DNA from: Chara braunii
Lineage: Eukaryota > Streptophyta > Charophyceae > Charales > Characeae
Length of the DNA: 48,510 nt
Direction of reading: 5' to 3'
Assembly (NCBI GenBank): GCA_003427395.1
Contig: BFEA01000326.1
Location: 218,474-266,983 of the forward strand
Of the stretch, positions 21,973 to 33,689 are shown in pieces. How positions within the stretch are numbered: the stretch's first letter is position 1; each line of letters opens with the position of its first letter. The position numbers and the translations under genes are program-made. The notes under the pieces were generated by a model, which ran no database searches, was not told the DNA's origin, and worked only from the letters and a program-made list of their open reading frames with translations.

Positions 21973-22410
21973 ATGCTCAACTATGATGGGGGTGATGACG
22001 TGAGAATGAAGATTAACGTGGAAGGGGCGAAAGAGGTGGAGATCCGGACTGATGGGAAACTGCAGGACGCGATCACGGAGGCTAAAGACCGTGCGGAGAG
22101 GCTCTGCAGGAGGGACGGAGTGACTGCAAGGTTGCAGGTTACGGTCTCATATCATGAGACCGAGACCTCAATGGACACAGCGGACCTTGAACAGGCCCAC
22201 GTGGACAGGGATTCGGGTGGTGAGAGTGAAATGAGCGAAGCGGGAGACCGGGAGACAGATCTCAGGTCCTGGAATAGACCAGGGGAGATCCAGAGGCATC
22301 ACCGGGCCGTGAAGATGGTGGAAGAGGGACCCGAGGCCAGCTCACGACAACTGACACCCAAAGGCCGCGGAATGGGTGAGAAGCAGAGCAGGGAAAAAAG
22401 ACACGTGTAG
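21973..22410 (+). CDS. Hypothetical 145-codon charged ORF, identical in both copies
   Basis: Begins MLNYDGGDDVRMKINVEG and carries a segment DLRSWNRPGEIQRHHRAV that is repeated 311 bp downstream (DLRSWKRPGEVQRHHRAA at 22570). The first 70 residues alternate charged and hydrophobic residues as in a small alpha/beta domain. The same frame is intact at 45736-46173. No recognised motif. Confidence 0.35.
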   Translation: MLNYDGGDDVRMKINVEGAKEVEIRTDGKLQDAITEAKDRAERLCRRDGVTARLQVTVSYHETETSMDTADLEQAHVDRDSGGESEMSEAGDRETDLRSWNRPGEIQRHHRAVKMVEEGPEASSRQLTPKGRGMGEKQSREKRHV

Positions 22411-22967
22411 GGGGAGAGTGCGACAGCAGAATGCGGGCGACATTTTGGCAGCGTGAGAGAGAAAGGAGGGAGAGCGATTACGCGTGTGTACAGGCTACAC
22501 GTGGCAAACAGTGAGCAGACCCATTGGGATCAAGACTCAGAGACGGAGTGGGGAGAGTGGTAGTGACAGACCTTCGATCCTGGAAAAGGCCAGGTGAGGT
22601 TCAGAGGCACCACCGAGCCGCGGCACCTGCAGAGGACGGGTTCGAAGCTAGCTCAGCCCGTACTAGAGTCAAGCGAGCTGAGGCTGGCCCATCGAGCTCT
22701 CGATGCGTGTAGACCGTGGGGTGCGTGTGTGAGCGGAGAGAGACCAGGGAGAGCCAGGCTCAGGCAGTTATGAGCACAACCAGTGCACGCGTGGCATGAG
22801 CTTGAAGCTAGCTCGGCTCAAAGCCTAGACAATTAAGGGGAGTTGAGGGGCTGTAGGCAAGGACCAAGAACAGGCGTGGGAGAGTCAACAGGCGGGCACT
22901 CTCGAGAGGGGCAGGTGAGAGTCAGCGAAGAGAGAGGCGAGAGTTGAATGTACGTGCCGAAAACGGT

Positions 22968-23204
22968 TGATGTCAACCTGACTTCGGTGTGCGAAGAGTC
23001 AGTGCGACAGGGGCGTGCATACGCGAGCGGCAGATGGACGTTTCCAGAGCAGAGTAAGAGGGGGGTTAGCAGCAGGAGAGAGAGAGAGGGCAGGAGGAGA
23101 GACGTGCATGTTTGGTGATGCTGACGTCAACCGGACAGTAGTGTGCTATTGGAGCAAGAAAAGAGTGTGGGAAAGGTTAATGTGCATGGTAAGGTTGACG
23201 TCAC
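22968..23204. promoter_or_regulatory. Three TGACGTCA-type sites (C-box/CRE-like), left copy
   Basis: TGACGTCA at 23122-23129 and 23197-23204, and TGATGTCA at 22968-22975 (a CpG-to-TpG variant of the third site). ACGT-core elements bind bZIP factors in plants. Their regular presence in both copies suggests a promoter region of the repeat. Confidence 0.4.
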
Positions 23205-23790
23205 GTTCGTCCCTGTCGAAGCAACAAGACTGATACCTCGGCGCGGTTTAGGCAGCAATTCCGGGAGAGATATTTGTTTCGTTTATTTTGGCAGAAAAAA
23301 AGACGCGTGTTGCCCAGACAGAAAATGAGATAACTCGACAGCGCCTTGACTGTTTCTTTTTTCTTTGTGTGTCTCCGCTGCAACTAGTCGCGCGCTTACC
23401 CACAGGAATCTTGTGAGGTGGTGAACTAAGAATGGGGCATGTGAGAGAGGGACGTTCGCTTTGAGGGAGAGAGTTCGAAGAAAGCGAAGAGGGAGAGGTG
23501 ATCAGGCCTGTGCACACAAAAGGGGTGGTATTTAGTACGACCCGGAGGGATGGGGAGAAAAGAGAGTCAACGAAAAGGGGGAGAGGGAAGCTAGTTGTTG
23601 GAGAGGAAGAGAGGGTGATATGAGCTATGATGATCGAAAGAGAAGGGAGCGAGTGACGTGTAGTCAGCGAGCAGAGGGGACAGCGAGGGAAGACTTTCTT
23701 ACGAGAGGGTTGCTGGTATCAACAATTTTCTGTCCCTGTATTCTAGCGTGAAGAGCTCGTCGTCAGTGCACAGCGGGGCTGAGGAAGGGG

Positions 23791-25225
23791 ATGTTTACCA
23801 ACATTACGGTGCAAGGTGATCATACGGGGATCGCTTCAAGACAATCAGACGGGGATCGCTTCAAGACAGTTTGAACTAAGGTAGAGGCAAGCTCCTGGTT
23901 GCACACGGCGTACACGCGACAGCGCGTGTGACAGTCCAAAGTTAACAAGTGGGAAGCCGACTGCCATCAGATCTAGTAGTGCGAGTTGGACGGGGAAACC
24001 GAGCATGCAAGACAGACTGTGAACGTCAGTTGTGTTTTATGCGACCTAGCCTGCATCTGATGGGAATAACCTTGCGACGGGTTACAGACTGAAAAGGCAT
24101 GGGTATCGCATAACAGCGAAGTATACCATAGGGTTAGGCTGCTTATGCCCTGTTGGTTGCAAACTAACAGTAGCTATTCTGGGACTTGATCGGGTCCGCC
24201 TGGACCGAATTCTGAAGAACTGCTATTGAGATAGGGGGGAACTCATTTTGAAAGCGATGAGTTTTCTTTAATGATGTGGTGTCAATGGTGTGGGGCACTA
24301 TTGAGAATCTCGTCGGTCAAAATTCTGGTCTCATATGGATGATCCTTTTCGTCAGTGAGTGTTGAATCAGTGCCCTCCTCTCCTACGCTTTGATCGTGCG
24401 TTATTTCTTTCCTGCAATATTGTAAGAGTGAGTGAACCGGAAATTGTGGTTTTGTTTTGCGATCCTCCAGTCGGAGAAACTACTTTTTCGGTTGTCGGAT
24501 TAGTGTGGTTGGGTTTTCTTCCTTTTATTGGCTATCAAGTGCATCCTAGTTTACAGCAAGACATATACCCCATGATCGATGAGTAGGCGACAGTCAGTCC
24601 TGAAGATGGTTGTTTACCTTCTCGTCAAGTACCTATTTGATGGGGATTAGTAAAGCCTTTTCGAGAGTTCACACTGGATGGGAAGAGGAAATTGAGTGGA
24701 GCAGCTGTTTGAACCTACCTGGCTCTCAGTAAGCAGGCAAGTGATCTAAAGCGTAGTCGGGTTTGACAGAGACCAATATTAACTCCTCCTTGGTTGTCTG
24801 TGACCCCCTTGCGATGAATAAAGAATAATTTTAGCGAGAGTTGACACTCAGTCTTACTCATGGTTTGACTTAACAATCGGGCATGGGAGCTTAGAATAGT
24901 ATGTGTGTTCCCATGTGTCAGCATACAACCTTCAACCCCCGTCGATCAACAATTTAAGCCTGAGGGCTGCACTTGCTCCGGATGAGTCTCTCTGGCCAGA
25001 AGCGGAAAAAAAAAATAAAGGGGGACTACGAAAGTGCTCTGTGCAGGTCATTATGAAGCATGAATTGAGTGTGCAATGAGTAGTGTCGGGATGAGCACCA
25101 CCATGAAGTTCCCATTGTGATCAACATTCATTAGCCTTATTTCATCCATGACAGAGGGGGAAACTCTGACATCAAGGCGATTGTTCTAGGGGAGGGGACA
25201 CTTATATTTTGGCGACCGACGTTAC
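23791..25225. other. No gene recognised; short direct repeat
   Basis: ACGGGGATCGCTTCAAGACA occurs twice, at 23824 and 23849. A 75-codon frame at 24359-24586 has a hydrophobic middle (FSVVGLVWLGFLPFIGYQV) but no supporting context. Confidence 0.4.
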
Positions 25226-25345
25226 TTGAACTTGCTGAGAAAGACCTCTGAAGTATGTCATTATGGACCCCTCAAATTAGGCTTAGGAAGCTACCTACGC
25301 AGTACTCAGTCATGTTCTTGTGACCCAATAAAGCCACGTGACGCG

Positions 25346-25398
25346 TATATATATATATATATACATATATATACATTTATACGTACATACATATATAG
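25346..25398. repeat. (TA)n / TACATA microsatellite
   Basis: Alternating TA with TACATA interruptions. Confidence 0.9.
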
Positions 25399-25490
25399 GA
25401 GTACTAGTGAGGAGAGTTTCTACATTTTCTTCTTTACTCTGGCTGTTGAGACCCGCGTAGTAATCCCACGGCATAGTCTCTGCAGAAGTC

Positions 25491-26033
25491 ATGAAGGGGA
25501 GCGAAGTTCTGGTGGTGAAAAGTGAACTTAATAGGGAAAAAGGAGAAGGATGGGAGGAAGAAGCATATCAGGACATGAGGTTACATAGGAAAACCCAACG
25601 TGAGTACGCAGTTCGGAGGGTGAAGGATGAGAAGTATATTGAATACGTGATCTACTTCTATGGAGGCACTGGCAGGTTCCACAGTGTTAGCTCCTCTCTC
25701 GAGACGGTAGAACAGGCCAGGGCAAGGCTTGTATGAACCCTGCAACATTCTAATCACCACACTCGAAACTCTATCAATTTTAATCGGCATCTGATTGCAC
25801 CTTTTTTTTTGCAGTACAGTGACACGGTGAAACACAACCCAACCTGGAGACATGTATATTTTGGCATCACCCATGCAAATGTTCAGGCCGCACTCAGAAC
25901 AAGTTTTTTGTGCTCAGAACAGTCCTTGATGCTCAGAACAGTTCCCTATTCTCAAATCAGTCCTAGATGGTCAGGGCAGCGTGCACTCAGAGCAGTGTTC
26001 GATAAGTGGGACAATACTCACTACTCAGAGTAG
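25491..26033 (+). CDS. Possible two-exon small gene, unknown product
   Basis: First segment (25491-25736) reads REYAVRRVKDEKYIEYVIYF and HSVSSSLETVEQARARL, with a possible donor around TTGTATGA at 25729. A strong acceptor (poly-T + GCAG) at 25803-25814 precedes YSDTVKHNPTWRHVYFGITH. The two segments look like parts of one compact domain, but the downstream frame soon enters CTCAGAACAG repeats, so the 3' end is unclear. Family unknown. Confidence 0.3.
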
Positions 26034-26075
26034 CTTTCAGACAGCATTCAGGCAGCACTCAAACAACCCGAAACT
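25887..26075 (+). repeat. CTCAGAACAG-type degenerate repeat
   Basis: Variants of GCACTCAGAACAGT recur about every 20-30 bp. The pattern weakens towards 26.5 kb (ATCAGC/TTCAGACA words). Confidence 0.6.
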
Positions 26076-26543
26076 AGACTCATCAACACAGCTTTGGTAC
26101 TCAGTGGTGTCAGTATAGATAAACCTCGGCAAGCGTTACAGGTGGGCAGTGCCCAGCGCTGCTGGTGGCAACCGAGCAGCATGCTATAAAATTTTAGACA
26201 ATATACACCAACGATTAAGTGACTCCCAATCAGTCGTTTATTTTCAGACAATTTTCTCGAATAGGACTTGTAATCAGCGGTCATTCAATTGTCATCCAGT
26301 TATCAGTCTTTTATCAATCAGCGTTCTACCAGCTTTCCATCAGCATTCAGAGAAGCGTATTTAGAACAACTTTTGAGTATAGCATCTAGAAACAACATTT
26401 TAAGGTTTTCAAGCAACGGTTTTTCAATCAAACCAAACAGCAGCAGACATTCTTCAGCAGACAATAGTCAATTCAAGCGGCAAAAGCCCCTCTAATCAAG
26501 TATTTTCTTTCCTCCATCCGAAAGTGGTAGTCTATCAGAACAT

Positions 26544-27191
26544 ATGATTGAGATCAATCCCATTACAATTGGCCAGCCGGTCCTTGACAGCCTCAACCTG
26601 ATTGCTGCAAGGGAGAGTTTCCCCTACAAGTACGTCAGGGTCGATGGGTTCAAGCGAGGGGACCTGTCCATCTTCATCACACTCACTGAGTTCACTGAAG
26701 GTACAGTCGATGACTTACGGATCTTCCTGAAAAAGGGGAACGAAATACACCCTCATTTTGACGCAGTGTGGGCCGCAACAGCCGGGTATGTGCAATGGAA
26801 AGGTGAAAGGCTGCAGGGGAACACAAAGCTAGTCTACAACTTTGACCCTAAGCTTTTCACTGACTATCCCAAACAGCCGGACCCATACGGCCTTACTGAC
26901 GGCTCTTATTGGGGTGGACAGGTGGATTTGGCCAAGAGATACAGATCGCCGGAAGTGATCGATTATGAGGCGGGCACCGAGCCCTCTGATTTTTCGCATC
27001 TCAGGAGGGGTATTTTCTCTCAGCCCTATCTCCCAAGACTGTGGGAGGAATTTTGTACCATGCTTGACTTCCGTATCATGGGACTCGGCTGGAAGTGTTT
27101 GGAATTAGTGGGCTTCAGGTGGCTGTACATTCAGAAGCCACAACCTCAGAGAGAACGAGGCATGACAAGAAGCCCAAAAGACAGAAAGTAA
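26544..27191 (+). CDS. Clean 215-codon ORF of unknown family
   Basis: ATG at 26544, stop at 27189-27191, no interruption and no low-complexity composition. Early hydrophobic/charged alternation (MIEINPITIGQPVLDSLNLI), then RGDLSIFITLTEFTEGTVDDLRI-type strands, an aromatic-rich middle (WKGERLQGNTKLVYNFDPKL; DGSYWGGQ) and a basic C-terminus (KPQPQRERGMTRSPKDRK). In a window where nearly every other frame is broken, an undamaged frame of this length is notable. An AATAAAA at about 27489 could be a polyadenylation signal. I do not recognise the family; a recently inserted element gene or a host exon are both possible. Confidence 0.5.
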   Translation: MIEINPITIGQPVLDSLNLIAARESFPYKYVRVDGFKRGDLSIFITLTEFTEGTVDDLRIFLKKGNEIHPHFDAVWAATAGYVQWKGERLQGNTKLVYNFDPKLFTDYPKQPDPYGLTDGSYWGGQVDLAKRYRSPEVIDYEAGTEPSDFSHLRRGIFSQPYLPRLWEEFCTMLDFRIMGLGWKCLELVGFRWLYIQKPQPQRERGMTRSPKDRK

Positions 27192-29775
27192 AGTGAGAGA
27201 CGGAGTGAAGTTCTGAGGGTTGAGTGAGGACTCTTTGATTGGTGCTGGCCATGCTTTCATCCAGATGTACTCTCCGACTCTATTATGAGTCCTCATTCTT
27301 CGCTCATTCATTTAGGCTTGTCTTTGCTCGAGTCAGTCAATCTTATTTTCTGCATTGTTCTTGCATGATGATTGCCTTCGCGGATGATTTTGTCATAGTT
27401 CTCAAATCAGATTGACATAATTGATGCATACATAACACTCCATAATATTTATGACTATTATTTGTATGATTCTCTGCTCTTCTGAATCAAAATAAAAGAT
27501 TCCTAAGACCGGGGACCAGCGAAGACCGTAATTGAAGGGTCTCGCTCGAAGCCGGACGCACACAATAGGAAGGGATTTGTTTTCTTTAATTTATTTGATT
27601 TATTTTATTTATTGCAATCACAAACAAAATCCTGCGTGACAGCCTGTTGGCTTTCTTGGTCACTTGAAGTGCCACGACTAAGAAAAAGTGCGACAACGTG
27701 CATGAGCAGCTTGCCTTAGTGCAGCCCACAGCACACGACCACTGGCTCAAGCATCGCTGCCGCACAACTGGGAACTTGGCAAGTGCCCCATTGCCTGGCC
27801 AGGCAGCGAGTTCTTTCCTATCTGGAAAGAGCCTGGCCTGGTCTGCTGTCTGGCTTGGCTGGACCTGGGGCTGCTGGGCCTGTGCCCAGAAGCTTCCGGT
27901 AGGCCCTGTGCCCTATGCCTTGTGCCCGTACAGTTACTGTCCAACTGCCAGGCGTGCCTTCTGCTGTGCGTGTCGCCCAGGGCCTGCTTCCACATTCTTC
28001 CATAAGTGGCCCGGGGGCTGATGCAGGATGTTGCGACCTAGGCCTGGGTTTTCCCTCAACCAACTGACGCGACACAACTGTCTGAACCCCAAATGCAAAA
28101 TTGACAACGAAGGCCTCTTGGAATTATCAGGCCCGCCACTTAGGGTGGGCTTCATTTCGTAACAGGGCCCCATTGGGCTTGCCGAGGAGCTGATTCCTCG
28201 CACTCCCTCCTCATTTACTTCGATAGTCCCCCGAGAAGTCCTTAATTTACAAGTAGTTTCCCCTTCACATATCCTGCAATCACTTGAGTTGTCTGTTGCA
28301 GTTCTTCCCTGGTGAACCACCGATCTTCACTTAGATCATATGGTGTCTGAATTGAACACGATACTGCATCCGAGGCTTCGGAGTCCGTCCTCTACTCGAA
28401 GGTTTTGACATAGGCATAACTCTGTGCTCCACGATGTCGTCGATGTCCACTTCTTCATCCATGGTTGGGGACAGCATAGAGCGTTGTCGAGCGCATCGGT
28501 CCAACACCGCACCAGGGCGGCGCGGGACCCTCCCGGCCGCGTCATGCGGGAGTTATTTTAAATCCTTCGTCGCAGATAATACATGCGGAGCTTCCTTAAC
28601 TCGCTCCGGCTGACTGCGCCAGCCATACCTCTCGCGAGCCCCTAAGACAGGATAGGGCCTACGCGAGGCACGACTTACCTACACCTTACGGGAGCTGTCA
28701 CCTCCCTTCGGTGGGCGTATCGCTGCCGAGCTACCAGTCCACAATACGAAAGCTAATCAGCTGCAATCGCAGCGGTGGACCAGCCGAGGGCGTTTCTCGT
28801 TCGCTGTAGCATAGGGGGTACGCGCGGTAATACGCCTCTATCGGACCCGCACGCGAAGCGACAGCTTGGGGGGCTGAAGTCCCAAGCGCGATTCGACGTC
28901 GGTCGACTAGGACGCATCCCACACTCTCACGCGCACTCCACTTTACNAACACACANACACACAAAACAACACATANGTGAAACGACACANCACAAACAAC
29001 GCGACAACGCTTCTAGCCCCTCNGTAGCCAACCCATAACTTTCCAATGCAGAAATCAAATANGAGNCGCGCGCGAGACTTAGTATAAAACCGCGCGGATG
29101 CAGGGCTAACTTATATCGACATGCAATGCAAGCGTACGCAAGAGGTCACAATGACGGCGTACTATGTAGTACCCATACTTACACGATCCTCGTTAATCTC
29201 GAGGGTCGCATTCGACACTCAAGTGTCGGCTGACACGCGCCTTGAGGGTTAATCTCTCGACGCTGGACAACTGCCAGACGCGGTTGAAGACCACACACCT
29301 TCTTCTGCATCTTATGCAGACCGGGTGGTACACAGGTCAACACCTGTGGTGGTAGTCGTCTCTCGCGGCCCTAGGGGTAAGTCCTCCCCGGGCCTGGGCG
29401 AAAGTCAAGGGGTTTGACTTTGACGGCTGCCACGGACTACAACGTCCAACCATAAAAATCTCTAAAAAGCAAGGGGTAAGGAATAGGCCGACGGTTTCCC
29501 CTCGCCTAATAAAAACCATAACCCTGGGGTGCCTCGATGGGCAAAGCAAATAGGCTCTGCGCGAGGAAAAATTCCTTTCTTGTAGGCCCTAGGGCTTGGG
29601 ATGTCCTGGACAAGGACCTTGAATCTCGGCCCTGGACCAACGTCCGACTAAAGGAATCCCCAAGAAGCAAAACAAAATACCAGGAAGGGTCTTCCTTATG
29701 CCTCTCAGTTCTGACCTCTGAGTAGGCTCTTAGTATGGGGCCCCTTGCTCATGCAGACATTCACCCCAAGTATAC
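27192..29775. other. No gene recognised; N cluster at 28947-29065
   Basis: 27.7-28.0 kb is rich in CTGG/CCAGG words. 28.5-29.5 kb is GC-rich and carries about ten single Ns between 28947 and 29065 within CA-rich sequence, so consensus quality there is poor. Confidence 0.5.

Positions 29776-29828
<53 letters not shown>
29776..29828. repeat. (TA)n microsatellite
   Basis: About 50 bp of alternating TA, at the start of an AT-rich block that continues to about 32.3 kb. Confidence 0.95.
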
Positions 29829-29832
<4 letters not shown>

Positions 29833-30504
29833 GGCAAGTATATGACGATCACTTCTCACAGTCTCACTGAGGTCTCTCACAATAATACGTATATATGTGA
29901 TCGTAGGCAACCAAATCCAGAATCTGATTCACAACACATATCTGCAATCACATCAACGAGTCAAATCAACAGTCCACGCACTACACGGAGTCAACCCCAA
30001 CCACCTTGGACACTCATACCCCTCGCTTTAGCCATGCAAGCCCCAAACCTCCTGTCCAACCAACATTAATTAAATACTCAGTACCTTTGTTAAATGACCA
30101 CTCAATAAAAGTCCAGGTGAAACCACAATGAAACAAGGAAAATCACCAGGGTTAAAACCTTTTAGGTTGAGTGTGGAGGGTGAGTTGGAACTGAGTCGTA
30201 GACCAACGAATCGGCAACTGACCTGTTATCAGTGATAACAGATGATGATCCTCAAGGGATCAAGTTGAATCTGGTCCTGATCTTGAATCAGACGATTAAG
30301 AGCCCTGTAACACATGACAGGTCAAAGTCCCAGGTTAAACCTATAAGTTTATAAAGAACAATCTCCGTATCGTGATCCTACCAAAATCATCCTAGTTAAG
30401 TATGTCTAGGCCTACCGCTAAGCAATATGGTAAGATCTTCCCTTAGTCAACGTGGACTTATCTAATCTCTACCTGTCAAAACCTAATCGATCTCTTTTAA
30501 ACAA

Positions 30505-31130
30505 AGAAAATTTTGGCAGCGCTTCCCGTAGAAAAAGTGTCTTTCCAAAATTTATATAAGTTTGGATATGAAAGCATAAATAATTTCTAACTTTGGAAAG
30601 TCAAAATTATGTCCAACTTCCTTAAATAGCAAAAATTTGGCCAGCACTCCCTTTAGAAAGGGAGACTCCTCAGATTTATACTAACTCGGATATGAACTCG
30701 AACGACAGCTCGAGCTCAACTTTTGACAAAATTTAACTAACTTCTAAATTTTGTAGAAATTTTGGCAGCACTCCCTTTAGAAAAGTGTTATTCTAAAATT
30801 TATACAAGGTTAAGTCCATCATTTGAAAGTAACTTCGACTTCCCAAAGTTCAATTTTGTCTAACTCCCTGAATTAGCAAAACTTTGGGCAACACTCCCTT
30901 TAGAAAATGAGACTTCCTAGATTTTAATTAAGTTAGATAAGAAAAAAGACAAAGCTGAACTTTTGACAAATTTAAATTCGAATAACTCCTAGGATTTGTA
31001 AAAAATTTTGGCAGCGTTTCCCGTAGAGAAAGTAACTTGCCAAGATTTATACAAAGCCAAATATAAGAAAATATCTCAGAAAATGCAATAATTGATCTAA
31101 GTATAAAAAGTTGTTACAGAAAATGCAAGA
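30505..31130 (+). repeat. ~123-bp tandem repeat, five units
   Basis: The core TTTTGGCAGC-RYTYCCYKTAGAAA recurs at 30511, 30635, 30760, 30882 and 31006. Spacing is 122-125 bp. Each core is followed by a TTTATANAA word and an AACTTCNAA-rich spacer. Similar TTTGGCAGC...CCC words occur, as I recall, in plant LTR-retrotransposon repeats; that is memory only. Confidence 0.85.
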
Positions 31131-31345
31131 CTTGACACTAACTCCTATGGCTCTAGCACGTGGCGAGCAACTAGAGAAACTACCTATCAATCTGAAACTC
31201 AGATAACTAGTCATCTCGCTCAGTCACATGCAAGTCAAACCACAAAAGTAAGTACTCTCACCAGCCCCAAGTTCATTCCATATAAAAAGTTTATGAATCT
31301 CTTAAGTCCTTAAACCCTTATTTTCCCTCTTACGTAAGACACAGA

Positions 31346-32025
31346 GTTGGACCATTCGTCATGGAAACAATGTCCAGCTTGCCTTTAAGATATACACGAA
31401 CAGGTTGCACAACGACTTCTCTCTTCTTTTGGGCATATGACTAGGTCATTCGCCATGGAAACAATGCCTAGCCTCCCTGAGTCGTTTAATATCCATTAAG
31501 TATTTCTTTGACTTCTTTTTCAAAAAAAAGAAAGAAAATATGGGCAGGGGACTCAACCATTCGCCATGAAAACAATGTTCAGCTTGCCCAAATTATTTTC
31601 ATGTTTACTTCGAATTTTTTCCTTTCTCTTCGTAATGATATGACTCAACGCTGGACCATTCACCATGGAAAGAATGCCCAGCTGCCAGTTCACATGCAGG
31701 TATACATAAGGTACTTTCCGTTTGTACTCAGTTTAACTTATGCGCGTGGTTTTCAAGCTAAACCATTCACCATGGAAAGAATGCTTAGCCTTAGACCAAA
31801 AATCCTCCCTTAGAATAAACAAGAACTTAAACTCCTTCAATCAGGTAAACCCCAGAGTTAACTAGAGAAACCAGGCCATTCACCATGAAAACAATGCCTG
31901 GTTCCCCAGAAAACAACTAAATAAACACAGCAACCAGGTCATTCACCATGGAAACAATGCCTGGTCCTTTAGAAAACAGTCAAATAAACACAGCCCTGAG
32001 CCATTCACCATGGAAACAATGCTCA
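31346..32025 (+). repeat. Array of eight hairpins with constant core and covarying stems
   Basis: Copies start near 31346, 31441, 31552, 31650, 31757, 31869, 31933 and 31997. Each has CATT, a 12-nt loop close to CACCATGGAAAC, then AATG, so CATT/AATG form the constant inner stem. Outside it, after one unpaired base on the 5' side, lie 4-7 base pairs that differ between copies but remain complementary: GTTGGA/TCCAGC, CTAGG/CCTAG, GCTAA/TTAGC, AACCAGG/CCTGGTT, TGAG/CTCA. The last three copies are spaced exactly 64 bp apart. Confidence 0.85.
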
Positions 32026-33359
32026 TGCTTTGGTTGACTCTTCCAAACGCATGCAAGACTACCTTCCTCCCACCTTCCCCAAATTTATCCCTTTGTCTGC
32101 TTTCATCCAAAATAAAGAAGAAACTTAAGTTTATTCTCACACGTTTCTTCCATTCAGTCTGATTGGGTCCTGAAGAAAAAGCAAAAACCATAGGGACAAT
32201 CTCATGCATACAATCGTCATATTACAGTGAGATAGACAAACATGGATGGTAGTAGGTTGTACAGATGGAAATGGTTTACCTGATGATTCCTTGCCTCCAG
32301 AACTCCTCTTGAGTTCCGGCAGAGCTCCCGCAATCGGTGGGTGGACTCCCCACAGAGTCTTGACGCGGACCTACGGGTTGCAATCCCGCCTGCCGCCTTC
32401 CTCTCGTAGCCAAGGATTAGACTGAGACTTAGAAGGGCAGAAAGAGATAGATTTCAGACTCTCAAATCAAGAGGGGTGCTCTCAAACTCACTGGAGAGGG
32501 CCGTGCTTCCTTCAGCGCCTGTGGGCCTCGCAATGATGGCCAACGAACAACTTAGATCTGGTCAAGTCAACGCTAGAGTCATCCTCCCGATAACTTCTTA
32601 ATGTTCATCACACAACACGATCACACTGTCCCGCCAACTTTTATTCTGACGGGCACTGGCCACAAATCAATTTGTACTTGCGTGGCCAGTCCGTCGCACC
32701 TCGCCCAATATGGTGAGCACAATACTGCTGCATGCAGTAGTCTCTGCAGGCGTCGCCAACTCACACCTTTCATCACCGCGTACAAGGCCAAGTAATACCC
32801 TACTCCGGTTGGCGAACACGCAGCCCTTCTGAGCACCGCACTAGACCAATCAGCAGACGGAAACGCGGTAGCGGACCACCCATACTCGGTCAGCTAGTGG
32901 AACCTAGCAACCGCGGCCTGAAAGCCCCCCCCGGTACTCTTCACAGTGGCTCAACCGAAGAGAAGTCCTATAATTTGCCAATTGCCTGTAGGCCTTCATC
33001 ACTAAGAACCGCCATGCACCGCTGACTCTCAGTCTATCCCACAGTAGCAGTCTGAAGGAAGGAAACTTGTCTGATGAAAGAAGGAGACTCGCTGCTTTGC
33101 TGCATAACAATTTTGCATCTTATAGCTGCCCTCCAATTCTCCAATCATGCAATCCCAGCTGTCCGTGGAAAACAACAGCAGTTGCATTGACCTCAACTTC
33201 GTGATGACCGTTGTTCTCGGTGCCACCAACGCTGCAAACTCCCATCCCTGTTCAGACTTAGCTCCCGGATCCCAGCAGGTGACTTAAACATCCGACTTGA
33301 ACGACCATTATCTCGAAGTACCTGACCCACAATAGCGGTCAGGTTCACTTTGTTTCAGG
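32026..33359. other. No gene recognised
   Basis: Composition shifts from AT-rich to mixed near 32.3 kb. A small hairpin GAACTC-CTCTT-GAGTTC lies at about 32299-32316. Short open frames show no motif. Confidence 0.4.
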
Positions 33360-33563
33360 ATGGCCGATGGCGGGCATAACTACGCACCTCGTCAGCGATT
33401 CCCTCCAGGTACGTGCCCCGCCGACATGGTGAGTCTCTCTCTCTCTCTCTCTCTGCCCAAGCTTCAGCCGTCAGCGGAGCGACGCAAGGGTCAACAGGTA
33501 AGTCTCCAGCCTTATGGGTTGCCTCGCATTACTTCTGTTATTAAGATACGCAAAATCGAATGA
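33360..33563 (+). CDS. Short ORF, possible 5' exon of an element gene
   Basis: Starts MADGGHNYAPRQRFPPGTC, which reminds me of the N-termini of retrotransposon gag or zinc-knuckle proteins in which a CxxC motif follows directly, but here a (TC)n microsatellite (33434-33452) interrupts the sequence. GGTACG at 33411 and GGTAAGT at 33499 are donor-like. Low confidence. Confidence 0.25.
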   Translation: MADGGHNYAPRQRFPPGTCPADMVSLSLSLSLPKLQPSAERRKGQQVSLQPYGLPRITSVIKIRKIE

Positions 33564-33689
33564 ACCTTCCACTAACGCCTGGCCAGTTGCATTCAACCTT
33601 TTCCCGTTTTCACCCCCGTCATATCCCGTGCGTCTTTTTCTCTCCTAACCTCCCTCTGTACTAACTTTCATATGAAACTAACGCTATAT

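Larger units (their letters stand above)
20177..23790 (+). repeat. 3.6-kb repeat, left copy (inverted relative to 44355-47960)
   Basis: By eye about 95-98% identical to the reverse complement of 44355-47960. Homology starts at TGTCGGAGGG (20177) and ends at GAGGAAGGGG (23790). The unit begins with TG, contains promoter-like TGACGTCA sites and simple repeats, and has little coding capacity, so a long terminal repeat or a solo LTR is plausible, although the 3' boundary does not end in a clean CA. Three single Ns occupy homologous positions in both copies. Confidence 0.85.

Noticed and set aside
27698-28021. Trp/Cys-rich frame at 27.7-28.0 kb
   Set aside because: Arises from CTGG/CCAGG-rich sequence with open frames on both strands; no motif.
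31346-32025. CRISPR-like array interpretation of the repeated core
   Set aside because: Spacing is irregular, spacers are low-complexity and partly repeated, the stems vary rather than the spacers, and the context is eukaryotic.
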